This document shows positions 33,746-41,843 of a DNA stretch of 64,000 nt, one piece after another. The position numbers and the translations under genes are program-made. The stretch is from Lentisphaeria bacterium (GTDB taxonomy: Bacteria > Verrucomicrobiota > Lentisphaeria > Victivallales > UBA1829): positions 62,001-126,000 of the forward strand of contig DPDG01000104.1 of the NCBI GenBank assembly GCA_003526375.1, read 5' to 3'. The stretch's first letter is position 1, and the number at the start of each line of letters is the position of its first letter. A model generated the notes under the pieces. The model was given only the letters and a program-made list of their open reading frames with translations. It searched no databases and was not told the DNA's origin.

Positions 33746-34905
33746 TGAACCGGTTTTTCACCATGACGAAATTTTCTATGAAGAAAATTTGTAACAGGGA
33801 TGTTTCATTCCGGCAGCAGGACAGGGCAGGACGTTGCCAGTCCCCTGACCTCACTTCTTCTTTCTTCATTCAATTGCTGAATTGTTCAATTGTTCGATTG
33901 TTCAAATGTTTCCTCGTTCCTTCTTACTTCAGAGTTCCATGTTCCTCTGTTCTTACTTCGAGGGTGAAAATAAGAATTTTCACCCTCATAGAGCTCCTCA
34001 TGAGGAAAAGTTGTAAAAGTGGTATTTCATTCCGGCAGCAGGACAGGGCAGGACGTTGCCAGTCCCCTGACCTCACTTCTTCTTTCTCCATTCAATTGCT
34101 GAATTGTTCGATTGTTCGATTGTTCAAATGTTTCCCCGTTCCTTCTTACTTCAGAGTTCCATGTTCCTCTGTTCTTACTTCAAGGGTGAAAATAAGAATT
34201 TTCACCCTCATAGAGCTCCTCATCGTGGTTGCGATCATCGCGATTCTGGCAGCCATGCTGCTGCCGGCACTCAACGCGGCACGCACCAAGGCAAAATCCA
34301 TTGCGTGCCTGAATAACCTGAAACAGGCAGGGCAGATCGCCCAGTTTTACATCAATGACAATGACAGCTGGGCATTCGGCCCGCTTGCCGGAGCGATTTA
34401 CTCCCCTGCCGGCAATGCAAATTATCAAGCCTACGGCACCCTGTTATACAGATACGGCTATCTTCCCGGAAAATATCTCGCAACGGGAGGATATCATGTC
34501 GCCAGATATATGACATGCCCGACCGTCAAAGAGCAATCGGGCACCCGTTTGATTCTGCAAGATGGACTGGTCAACAGCTTGTATACTTACGGCATTGCGC
34601 AATATGCCTATGACAGCAGCGGAAAAACAATAGTCTATCCTGACAAAACGTTCAAAACCAGCCAGCCGGCTTATTCACGCCCCTCAAATTTTCCATATTT
34701 CATGGATTCCGCCAACGGAACCGCCAGTGCAGCCCCTTTCCCCTGGTATACCTGGGATTGCAGGAATACAAACAATGCAAAACCGGCGGGAGTCCATGCA
34801 AAACTCTGCAATGTCGCCTTTCTTGACGGCCATGCCGGTGCAAACAGCCGCGGGGAACTGCATTCGAAATACAAGATCGCAAACTTCGCCATCCTCACTT
34901 ATTGA
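33745..34905 (+). CDS. Prepilin-type protein with 5' tandem duplication; true start uncertain
   Basis: The frame from ATG 33745 is open for 386 residues, has AAGGAG 8 bases upstream and overlaps the previous stop (TAATG), but its first ~155 residues are unlike any prepilin leader: they are the translation of two 222-bp copies, each ending in RVKIRIFTLIELL. Only the second copy runs on into IVVAIIAILAAMLLPALNAA, and the rest is a normal family member with CLNNLKQAGQIA and an exact H-X9-DG motif (HAKLCNVAFLDG). A GTG at 34186 would give a standard product of 239 residues with leader KIRI, but no clear ribosome site precedes it. Either translation begins there, or a strange long-leader form is made, or the gene is inactive. 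Confidence 0.75.
   Translation: MNRFFTMTKFSMKKICNRDVSFRQQDRAGRCQSPDLTSSFFIQLLNCSIVRLFKCFLVPSYFRVPCSSVLTSRVKIRIFTLIELLMRKSCKSGISFRQQDRAGRCQSPDLTSSFSIQLLNCSIVRLFKCFPVPSYFRVPCSSVLTSRVKIRIFTLIELLIVVAIIAILAAMLLPALNAARTKAKSIACLNNLKQAGQIAQFYINDNDSWAFGPLAGAIYSPAGNANYQAYGTLLYRYGYLPGKYLATGGYHVARYMTCPTVKEQSGTRLILQDGLVNSLYTYGIAQYAYDSSGKTIVYPDKTFKTSQPAYSRPSNFPYFMDSANGTASAAPFPWYTWDCRNTNNAKPAGVHAKLCNVAFLDGHAGANSRGELHSKYKIANFAILTY
33961..33986 (+). repeat. Inverted repeat (hairpin) in copy 1 of the 222-bp unit
   Basis: AGGGTGAAAAT at 33961-33971 and ATTTTCACCCT at 33976-33986 form an 11-bp perfect stem with a 4-base AAGA loop. The stem covers the codons for RVKIRIFTL in the first, unused copy of the prepilin signature. 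Confidence 0.85.
34183..34208 (+). repeat. Inverted repeat (hairpin) over the likely prepilin start, copy 2
   Basis: The same 11-bp stem and AAGA loop occur at 34183-34193 and 34198-34208. The candidate GTG start codon (34186-34188) lies inside the left arm, so the hairpin could mask initiation. Whether this is regulatory or an accident of the coding sequence cannot be told from one gene. Confidence 0.85.
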
Positions 34906-34981
34906 GAAAAAAGGGGCGCTTCGCAGGCATCCGGACAATACAGCGAAATAAAATTTCGATCACCGGAACGTCGTTCTGCTG

Positions 34982-36799
34982 TTACAGTTCATGCTGCTGG
35001 AGAATTTCAGGAACTTTCTTCTCCAGGTATTCCATCGAATAGGCAAGCGCTTCCTCGGCGGTCTCCGCGGCAAGGGCTTTTTCCGCGATCCGCTCCGCAT
35101 CGTACATGGAAATATTGCGGATCAAACGGCGGATGTGCCCGATTGACAGGGGAGACATGCTCAACTCCTTGACGCCGAGCCCGATCAGAATCGGAATATA
35201 ACGCGGGTCTCCCGCGACTTCGCCGCAGACGCCTACCCAGATGCCGTTGCGTTCCGCCGCATCGACAGTCCGCCCGATCAGTTCCAGAACCGCCGGATTG
35301 GTCGGGGCATACAGATGCGCAACTTTCTCATTGTTCCGGTCAACCGCAAGCGTATACTGCACAAGGTCATTGGTTCCGATACTGAAGAAATCCACCTTCT
35401 TCGCCAGTTTATCCGCAATCAGCGCCGCGGACGGGATTTCGATCATGACCCCGATATCCATGGAGCCGTCGAATTTCATATTGGAATTTTTCAGGTCGGA
35501 ACGGACCTCATCCAGAAGCTTCAAAAGTTTATTCAGCTCATCCATGCACGAGACCATCGGGAACATCATGCGGATCTTTCCGAAAACTCCGGCGCGGAGA
35601 ATCGCACGCATCTGGACTTTCAGAATCTCCGGTTTTTCCAGACACAGCCGGATCGCACGCAGTCCCAGAAACGGATTCTGTTCGTGATACGCGCCGAGCG
35701 CCTCGCTGAGCTTGTCCCCGCCGAGGTCCAGAGTCCGGATGATCGCCGCCTGGCCGTCCATTGCCGTGGCGACCTTTTTGTAGATCTCAAACTGCTCCTC
35801 CTCCGTGGGAAGTGTCGGACGGTTGATGTAAAGATATTCCGTCCGGAACAGCCCGATGCCCGACGCACCGTATTTTTTGATGTCCTCCAGAGAATCGGCA
35901 TTTTCCACGTTGGCGGCAAGATGAATGCGGTATCCGTCGACGGTCTCCGATTTCAGTTGGGTTTCACGCAGAAGCTCGTTGTAAAGTTTTGCCTTGCGGC
36001 TCTCTTTCTGCTCATAAAGTTCAATCGTCTGCTTTTCCGGGTTCAGGATCGCAATTCCGAGAAAACCGTCGATGATCATCCGGTCGCCGTCTTCCACCCG
36101 TTCGACGAAGTGGTTCATGCCGACGATTGCGGGAATTCTCATGGAACGTGCCAGAATCGCGCTGTGAGAGGTTTTACTTCCCGACTCCGTGGCGAAAGCA
36201 AGCACATTCGTGCGGTCGAGCAGCGCCGTGTCGGAAGGAGTCAGATCCTTTGCGATGATGATACGCGGCCCCGGCAGATGGTCAAGTTTCGGGCGTTCCA
36301 GACCGTAAAGATTCGAGAGAATGCGCGCTGCGACATCCTGAACATCGGCGGCGCGTTCGCGCAGATAAGGGTCCGGCACCGCGGAAATCGCCGCAATATA
36401 TTTCTGCATGGTCTGGGAAAACGCGGCATCGGCATGGATCAGTTTTTTGGAAATCGAGGAGCAGACCTCGTTCATCAGCATTTTGTCATCGACGATCAGG
36501 AAATGGGCGTCGAAGATATTGGCTTCATGGGATTCGAGAGAAGTCTGGACACGTGTCCGGAGCTCCTTGATCTCGTCTCTGGTCTTGTCGATCGCCTGAC
36601 GGAACAAAGCAATTTCGGTATCGACCTGTTCCGGCGCAATACCGGTGATTTTGATGTCTTTGAACAGTGTACGGTGAGACTCCGCAATCAGCATAACCGT
36701 CCCGATTGCAATCCCCGGAGATGCAGGAATCCCGTGATAAAGGACTTCCCGCTTTATTTTCTTATCGGGCAACCCCGCTCTGCCGTCACTACTCTTCAT
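34982..36799 (-). CDS. ptsI: Phosphoenolpyruvate-protein phosphotransferase (PTS Enzyme I)
   Basis: The 605-residue protein passes phosphate from phosphoenolpyruvate to HPr. The phosphorylated His is at residue 212 in SGSKTSHSAILARSM, and the C-terminal half has the PEP-utilising barrel signature (GIGLFRTEYLYINR, DLGGDKLSEALG, FSIGTNDLVQYTLAVDRNN, ICGEVAGD region). There is no GAF domain, so it is the sugar-type Enzyme I rather than PtsP. Its ATG overlaps the end of the HPr gene by 11 bases. No EIIA, EIIB or EIIC gene is nearby. Confidence 0.95.
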   Translation of the reverse strand: MKSSDGRAGLPDKKIKREVLYHGIPASPGIAIGTVMLIAESHRTLFKDIKITGIAPEQVDTEIALFRQAIDKTRDEIKELRTRVQTSLESHEANIFDAHFLIVDDKMLMNEVCSSISKKLIHADAAFSQTMQKYIAAISAVPDPYLRERAADVQDVAARILSNLYGLERPKLDHLPGPRIIIAKDLTPSDTALLDRTNVLAFATESGSKTSHSAILARSMRIPAIVGMNHFVERVEDGDRMIIDGFLGIAILNPEKQTIELYEQKESRKAKLYNELLRETQLKSETVDGYRIHLAANVENADSLEDIKKYGASGIGLFRTEYLYINRPTLPTEEEQFEIYKKVATAMDGQAAIIRTLDLGGDKLSEALGAYHEQNPFLGLRAIRLCLEKPEILKVQMRAILRAGVFGKIRMMFPMVSCMDELNKLLKLLDEVRSDLKNSNMKFDGSMDIGVMIEIPSAALIADKLAKKVDFFSIGTNDLVQYTLAVDRNNEKVAHLYAPTNPAVLELIGRTVDAAERNGIWVGVCGEVAGDPRYIPILIGLGVKELSMSPLSIGHIRRLIRNISMYDAERIAEKALAAETAEEALAYSMEYLEKKVPEILQQHEL

Positions 36800-37070
36800 C
36801 GAATCCTTTCATGATGAGTCCGCCGAGAGCGTGCAGCGCCCGGTCGGCATCCGAACCGCTCGCCACGATCTTCAGTTTCGTCCCGCGGGGCGCCGCAAGC
36901 ATCAGAAGCCCCATCAGGCTTTTGCCGTCGACTTTATCCCCCGTCGTTTCATTCTGCACGGAGATATCGGCATCGTAACCGGATGCCTCCTGTACAAAAA
37001 GGGATGCGGGCCTGGCATGAAGACCGCATGAATTCTTAATTTCAAAACTGCCGCTGACCGTTTTACTCAT
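36789..37070 (-). CDS. ptsH: HPr phosphocarrier protein
   Basis: The 93-residue protein has the active-site stretch CGLHARPAS with His18 and the regulatory serine region VDGKSLMGLLML with Ser51, the two phosphorylation sites of HPr in organisms with HPr kinase. It precedes and overlaps ptsI. No HPr kinase gene or transport subunit is in the window. The ribosome site before ATG 37070 is weak. Confidence 0.93.
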   Translation of the reverse strand: MSKTVSGSFEIKNSCGLHARPASLFVQEASGYDADISVQNETTGDKVDGKSLMGLLMLAAPRGTKLKIVASGSDADRALHALGGLIMKGFDEE

Positions 37071-37136
37071 CTTTTATAAAAATCCCGAAACAACGCCGCC
37101 GGCAGGAACAAAACCCCTTGCATTCCTGTCCTTTTG

Positions 37137-37179
37137 ACTTTACAGTACTTTACAGTATCCCGTTTCTGCGGTAATTCAA
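37137..37179 (-). promoter_or_regulatory. Candidate ptsH promoter with tandem 10-bp repeat
   Basis: On the minus strand TTGAAT (37174-37179) and TACTGT (37152-37157) are 16 bases apart. The plus-strand 10-mer ACTTTACAGT occurs twice in direct tandem at 37137-37156, covering the -10 box and start region, and could be a regulator or polymerase-contact site. The promoter itself is a moderate match. Confidence 0.4.
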
Positions 37180-37194
37180 TGCGGAGTAATGCTT

Positions 37195-38244
37195 ATGAGG
37201 CAAAGAAAATTCATATTTTTTTCCGGAAGGAGCTTCCGGCTTCTTTCTTTTCTGTTTATTTTCCCGTTCCCGCTGATCGCTTCGAACAGCCTGAAATGCG
37301 ACTGGTGCAAAAATGCAATCGGTGCAGGAAAGAGTTATTACCGGATCAAAAATAAAAATTATTGTTCACGCTCCTGCGCAGACAAGAGTCTGGAACAGTC
37401 CCTCCCGGAATGTTCGGTCTGCGCCAAAAGGATCAAAGGCAGTTACCTGACTTCCAATGATAAAATCTTCTGTTCTCAGAAGTGTTATGAATCCATACTG
37501 CCGGAATGCACGGTCTGCGGAAAACGTTCCGCTGCCGGAGCACTTGCCGCAGACAACTCTTTCTTCGCCTGCCCGGACTGTCTCAGAAAGCCCCGCTGTT
37601 TCTCGTGCCAGATTCCGACCGGCGGCAGAAAGCTTCACGATGGACGTGTAATCTGCCCAACCTGTTCCAAGACAGCGGTCTACAACGAAAACACCGCGAG
37701 AAAACATTTCCAGTCCGTAAGAAACGACCTGAAATACAAACTCGGGCTCGGCACCAGCCATCCCATTCAGTTTTATCTGATCGATCAGGAGACTCTCCAC
37801 AAAAAATCCCGCAACCAGTCCGATGTCGTGACGGAACAGGGGCTCTTCGAATACCTTGCCGAGCTGGAAAAGGTGGTAACGCGCAATCTGCTGGGGCGCA
37901 AGGTTTCCGAAAAAGAGGAAAAAACTTCGGAATTGTTCAATATCTATGTACTGAACGGGCTTCCGAGGGAGCGCATGGAATATGTCATGGCGCATGAACT
38001 CGGACATGACTGGCTTGTGACGCATTTCCCCGGAATCCGCGATATGCAGGTCAAGGAAGGCTTTGCCGAATATGTCGGCTGGCTCTACAATAAACTCCAC
38101 AACCGCGACTATCTGAACAAGCGCATCGAAGCAAACACCGATCCCGTCTATGGGCAGGGCTTCCGGATGATCAAGGACATTGCCGACAAAAAGGGATTTG
38201 ACGGACTGAAACAATTTCTCAATTCAAAAAGGGAAAGCAGATGA
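37195..38244 (+). CDS. DA1-like metallopeptidase with N-terminal zinc-finger (LIM-like) modules
   Basis: From ATG 37195 (GGAG 8 bases upstream; ATG 37189 is an alternative) the product is 349 residues. A signal peptide or membrane anchor (residues about 12-30) is followed by a run of CxxC pairs: CDWC at 35-38, CSRSC, CSVC, FCSQKC, CTVC, CPDC, CFSC and CPTC, reading as three to four LIM/treble-clef-type fingers. The C-terminal half has a gluzincin active site MAHELGHDWL (HExxH at 267-271) and the downstream VKEGFAEYVGWL with a likely third ligand. That order matches the plant DA1 ubiquitin-activated peptidases, whose DA1-like domain also occurs in bacteria. Substrate unknown. The SDR gene overlaps its stop (ATGA). 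Confidence 0.8.
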   Translation: MRQRKFIFFSGRSFRLLSFLFIFPFPLIASNSLKCDWCKNAIGAGKSYYRIKNKNYCSRSCADKSLEQSLPECSVCAKRIKGSYLTSNDKIFCSQKCYESILPECTVCGKRSAAGALAADNSFFACPDCLRKPRCFSCQIPTGGRKLHDGRVICPTCSKTAVYNENTARKHFQSVRNDLKYKLGLGTSHPIQFYLIDQETLHKKSRNQSDVVTEQGLFEYLAELEKVVTRNLLGRKVSEKEEKTSELFNIYVLNGLPRERMEYVMAHELGHDWLVTHFPGIRDMQVKEGFAEYVGWLYNKLHNRDYLNKRIEANTDPVYGQGFRMIKDIADKKGFDGLKQFLNSKRESR

Positions 38245-38999
38245 AGAAAATCGGAATTACCGGAGAAAGCGGATTCATCGGAACGGTCCTGCGGGAAACA
38301 CTGCGCCTGACGGATGCAGTGCATATCCCGTTTCAACGAGAGTTTTTTGGAGATCGGAACGCCATGTGCGGGTTTGTGTCGCAGTGCGACGCCGTTGTGC
38401 ATCTCGCCGCAGTCAGCCGTTCGCAGGACCCGCAGGCGATGTATGAGACAAATATGCGGCTGACCGCCTGTCTCGCGGACGCGGCGGAACAGTCCCGGAA
38501 CAAACCGCACATTTATTTCGGCTCCACCACGCACGAAGCAAAAGATACGCTCTACCATGCTTCAAAGCGCGACGGCAGACGTCTGCTGGAAAACAGCGGC
38601 GCAAAATACGGCTACGCGGTCACAACACTTTTTATGCCGAATTGTTTCGGCGCCTATGGGCGTCCTTTCTGGAATTCTTTCGTTTCGACTCTCTGCTTCC
38701 TGTGTGCCGCCGGAAAAGAGCCGGAAAGGATTTCCGATGATACCGTGGAGCTGATCCATGTCGGAGAACTCTGCCGCAGAATCTGCCGGGCCATTCTCTC
38801 CGGTTCTCCAGAAAGCGCCGTTGTAATCCCCGCTTCAGCATCCGTCAAGGTTTCTGATATTTACGCTCAGCTCCGCAGCTTCGACGCGGAACTTGCCGCC
38901 GGCAGAGTGCCGCACCCGGACTCGAAGTTCGGAATGGAACTTCTTCAGGCTTACTGGTCCTATCTTATGCCGCATCGGCTGGAAAACCTGCAAAGGTAA
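38241..38999 (+). CDS. NAD-dependent epimerase/dehydratase-family (SDR) protein
   Basis: The 252-residue protein has the extended-SDR Rossmann motif GITGESGFIGTVL (residues 5-17), AAVSRSQDP after the central strand, and YHASKRDGRRLLE with the catalytic Tyr and Lys (YxxxK). It resembles the nucleotide-sugar epimerase/reductase group (for example the WbjC/CapF N-terminal half), but the substrate cannot be assigned. Length is short for the group because the C-terminal substrate lobe is small. It is translationally coupled to the DA1-like gene, which is an odd pairing. Confidence 0.83.
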   Translation: MKKIGITGESGFIGTVLRETLRLTDAVHIPFQREFFGDRNAMCGFVSQCDAVVHLAAVSRSQDPQAMYETNMRLTACLADAAEQSRNKPHIYFGSTTHEAKDTLYHASKRDGRRLLENSGAKYGYAVTTLFMPNCFGAYGRPFWNSFVSTLCFLCAAGKEPERISDDTVELIHVGELCRRICRAILSGSPESAVVIPASASVKVSDIYAQLRSFDAELAAGRVPHPDSKFGMELLQAYWSYLMPHRLENLQR

Positions 39000-39222
39000 T
39001 GATTTCTCAGAAACACCGATACGGAAGCATGACAGTTTTTCCGGGATATCCCAAATATTACAGACAAGTAACGCCATTTTAAAGAGGAAAAGAAGACAAG
39101 TTTTCAGAACAAGAGGAAAAGATTCTGAAAAAAAGCGTTCTACAGCGGATTGCAGCCAATTCTCCGGATGCTACATTGTAATTTCATATCTGTTGCCAGA
39201 ACCGAAATAGAAGGAGAATATC

Positions 39223-41622
39223 ATGTCTGTCTACATCCGCTGTAAAGTTGAGTCCGGTCTCGTCATTCTGGAAAGTGACGAAAAACTGACGGAGCCGAAA
39301 ATCGTCACTTTGACGGGTGCCGACACCGATTGCCGTCAGCTTGACTGCATCCGGAAAGACGGCAGGTATCATATCACTTTTGAAGCCTCCTCCCTTGAAA
39401 AATGGTCGCCGGACACGCCGGTGCTTTATCAGTTGAAAGCCGGTTCCCTCACAGAACGGTTCGGATTCTGTGAACTCAAAACTTTTTCCAACACTGACGT
39501 TCTGCTGAACGGAGAACGCTGTTATCTCCGCGGCTACATCCGCGGAATCGTTGCGCATGAACATCCCAATATGACGGGCGGAACTCTCAAAGACGCCGCC
39601 GTCAAAAATATCCGTCAGGCAAAAAAATACGGATTCAACCTCGTTCGTTTCCACAGCACGATACCGACACCGGAATTCGTCGAAGCGGCGGATGAAGAGG
39701 GGCTCTTCATTCATATGGAAATCGGTTTCGCCTATGAATATGATGAAAAAGGCGACAAAAAGAGACTTTCCATGGACAATGCAAGCTGGAAAGAGACCAT
39801 CCTCCGCTACCGCAATCATCCGTCTGTGGCGATTTTCTGCATCGGCAATGAAATGCACAAATCGGGGCATCAGCCCGAAGTACATGCTCTTTACGCGCTC
39901 GGCAAGGAGCTTGCCCCCGCAAAGCTCATCATGGACAATTCCGGCTGGGGCGAGTATGACCGTCCGACCGCGGACATTTATTCCCAGCACATCGCCTACT
40001 ATTTCCCCTTCAAGCACCACGCCGACATGTTTGAAACGGACAACTGCTGGCGCATCAACGGTTCCACTTATGACGAACCGCTCGAAAACGACATTTCAAA
40101 CGCCGCGGTCACAGCTCATATCCGCAGGGAGGCGGTTCCGCTGAAGCCCGTTATCGCGCACGAGGCGATTCACTATATCGAAATCCCCGATTATGAAGCG
40201 CTGAACAGAAAATTTGATGATTTCTGCGCCAGAGTCGGGGAAGACTACCTCAAGGCAAACGGCATCAGGAAACCCCGCTACATGACGGCGCTTCCCGAAC
40301 TGATCCGCCGCAAGGGACTCGAAGCAAAAATGCCGGACTATGTCAAAGGCTCCGAATTTTTCAAGAAACTGGCGATCAAGAGATACCTGGAACAGCTCCG
40401 CCATTCCCGTCTCTGCGGATTTGAAATGCTCCAATTTGCCGATACGCTGAAATACGAAAATAAAAACGGCATCGTGGACTGCTTCGATGACGACAAATAT
40501 ATCGACCCTGAATGGATGCGTTCCGTCAACGCCGACGCGATATTGCTGGCGCGGTTTGAAAACGAAGTGTTTTACCATGACACCCCCGTCAACGTCGTGC
40601 TGAGCATCTCCAACTTCCTGCCGCAGCCGTATATCAAGGGCGACCTGAAAGTCAGCGTGAACGGCAAAGAGGTCTGGACCGGAAAAAATATCGCGCTCGC
40701 AGGCGGGCTTCAGAAACTGGCGGACATCCGGCTCCGTTTCCCGAACTCCGGCAAGGCTGAAAAAATGGAGCTTGCAGCCGAATTCACCGCTCCGGGACAG
40801 ACTCTGAAAAATGCCTGGAATTTCTGGCTTTATCCGCAGACGCAGATCCGCGTCCTGCCGGAAATGGAACTCAACGATCATGCATTGGAAGAACGGATCA
40901 AAGCGCATCATGGGGAAAAGGACGCTTCTCTTGTGCTGACCGATACCCTGACTGACCGGGTGTTCAAGCATCTGGAGGACGGCAAAAACGTAATTCTGTT
41001 CTATCATCGCGACAATCCGGGCAACCGGTATTACTGGCCGGGGGCGCTGGAACGTTTCAAACCCTGCATCTGGGACCGCGGCAGCAATCTCGGCGGAGTG
41101 ATAGATTCGGAGTATCTCCGCAAAGAACTGGCATCCGGCCGTTATTTCGATCTCAACATGCAGGCGCTTCTGGAAAGCAAGTACAAAATCTGCCTTGATG
41201 ATTTTCCGGTGAAAACCGAGGAATTCATTTTCGGTATCGACAAACCCGTACGCGACCGTATGAAAGGACTGATCCACGGCGTCAAGGAATTCATCCCAGA
41301 AGACACCCTGCGGAACTTCTCCCATCTGTTCTCCGTGAAAGTCGGCAAAGGTACTCTGATCGTCTGCACGATAGTCTCCGGCGGACAGTTCTCAAGTCCG
41401 GCGTCGGACACGTTCCTTGCCGCTCTGCTGAACGGCGCCACGGAATTTGCAACGGAAAAAGCGATTGAGCCGGCAGTTCTGAAACAATATCTTGCGGATG
41501 AAACCGCCAAAGGGGAACGCAGGGAAGATGTCATGAACCATTTCTGGGAAATCGACAACAAGCCTGTCGAAGACACTCTTTTCTGGGAACAGACGGGAAT
41601 CGACCTGAGTAAACTGCACTGA
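39223..41622 (+). CDS. Glycoside hydrolase family 2-type enzyme with reduced N-terminus
   Basis: The 799-residue protein starts late in the immunoglobulin-like domain of GH2 enzymes (PVLYQLKAGSLTERFGFCEL) and continues into a TIM barrel (YLRGYIRGIVAHEHPN, AKKYGFNLVRFHS). Glu210 in FCIGNEMHKSG is the expected acid/base, and Glu314 in VIAHEAIHYIE is a candidate nucleophile. The usual N-terminal sugar-binding jelly roll is missing, while a long C-terminal region of about 350 residues extends beyond the barrel. No signal peptide. AGAAGGAGA lies just upstream of the ATG. Specificity (galactosidase, glucuronidase, mannosidase) is not readable. Confidence 0.78.
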   Translation: MSVYIRCKVESGLVILESDEKLTEPKIVTLTGADTDCRQLDCIRKDGRYHITFEASSLEKWSPDTPVLYQLKAGSLTERFGFCELKTFSNTDVLLNGERCYLRGYIRGIVAHEHPNMTGGTLKDAAVKNIRQAKKYGFNLVRFHSTIPTPEFVEAADEEGLFIHMEIGFAYEYDEKGDKKRLSMDNASWKETILRYRNHPSVAIFCIGNEMHKSGHQPEVHALYALGKELAPAKLIMDNSGWGEYDRPTADIYSQHIAYYFPFKHHADMFETDNCWRINGSTYDEPLENDISNAAVTAHIRREAVPLKPVIAHEAIHYIEIPDYEALNRKFDDFCARVGEDYLKANGIRKPRYMTALPELIRRKGLEAKMPDYVKGSEFFKKLAIKRYLEQLRHSRLCGFEMLQFADTLKYENKNGIVDCFDDDKYIDPEWMRSVNADAILLARFENEVFYHDTPVNVVLSISNFLPQPYIKGDLKVSVNGKEVWTGKNIALAGGLQKLADIRLRFPNSGKAEKMELAAEFTAPGQTLKNAWNFWLYPQTQIRVLPEMELNDHALEERIKAHHGEKDASLVLTDTLTDRVFKHLEDGKNVILFYHRDNPGNRYYWPGALERFKPCIWDRGSNLGGVIDSEYLRKELASGRYFDLNMQALLESKYKICLDDFPVKTEEFIFGIDKPVRDRMKGLIHGVKEFIPEDTLRNFSHLFSVKVGKGTLIVCTIVSGGQFSSPASDTFLAALLNGATEFATEKAIEPAVLKQYLADETAKGERREDVMNHFWEIDNKPVEDTLFWEQTGIDLSKLH

Positions 41623-41716
41623 GTCCATCCAAATTTCTGTGGTGATTAAAATTACAGAAAATCTGTTACGGTCTCGTATCTCCTTCTGCCGTCATACCGC
41701 AAAATACTGAAACCGC

Positions 41717-41753
41717 CGCGGAATATGAGGGAACGGCTGCCCCATATTCCGCG
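41717..41753 (+). terminator. Probable terminator hairpin after the GH2-type gene
   Basis: CGCGGAATATG (41717-41727) pairs exactly with CATATTCCGCG (41743-41753), and an inner GGG/CCC can extend the stem past one bulged base. No U-run follows closely, so it is not a textbook intrinsic terminator. Confidence 0.5.
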
Positions 41754-41843
41754 ATGGTTGAAAATTATTTGCACCGTGGTAAATCTGTTTTTACCTCTTA
41801 AAAATTCGTCTGCTCATTGCCGATTACGCTTTCTTTCTAAAAA

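Larger units (their letters stand above)
33778..34221 (+). repeat. 222-bp tandem direct repeat, two copies, in frame
   Basis: Copy 1 covers 33778-33999 and copy 2 covers 34000-34221. From 33803 and 34025 onward the copies differ at only four positions over 197 bp; the first 25 bp of each are more divergent. The unit is a multiple of three, so the reading frame is kept. It contains a short-period tract of ATTGTTC-type repeats, and each copy ends with an 11-bp hairpin and the codons for FTLIELL. This looks like a recent tandem duplication of a 5' region. Confidence 0.93.

Noticed and set aside
33778..34221. CRISPR-like repeat
   Set aside because: There are only two contiguous 222-bp copies with no spacers and no cas genes; it is a plain tandem duplication.
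35315..36814. Plus-strand frame of about 499 codons opposite ptsI
   Set aside because: Enzyme I on the other strand is unmistakable; the antisense product has Arg/His/Leu-rich composition and no ribosome site.
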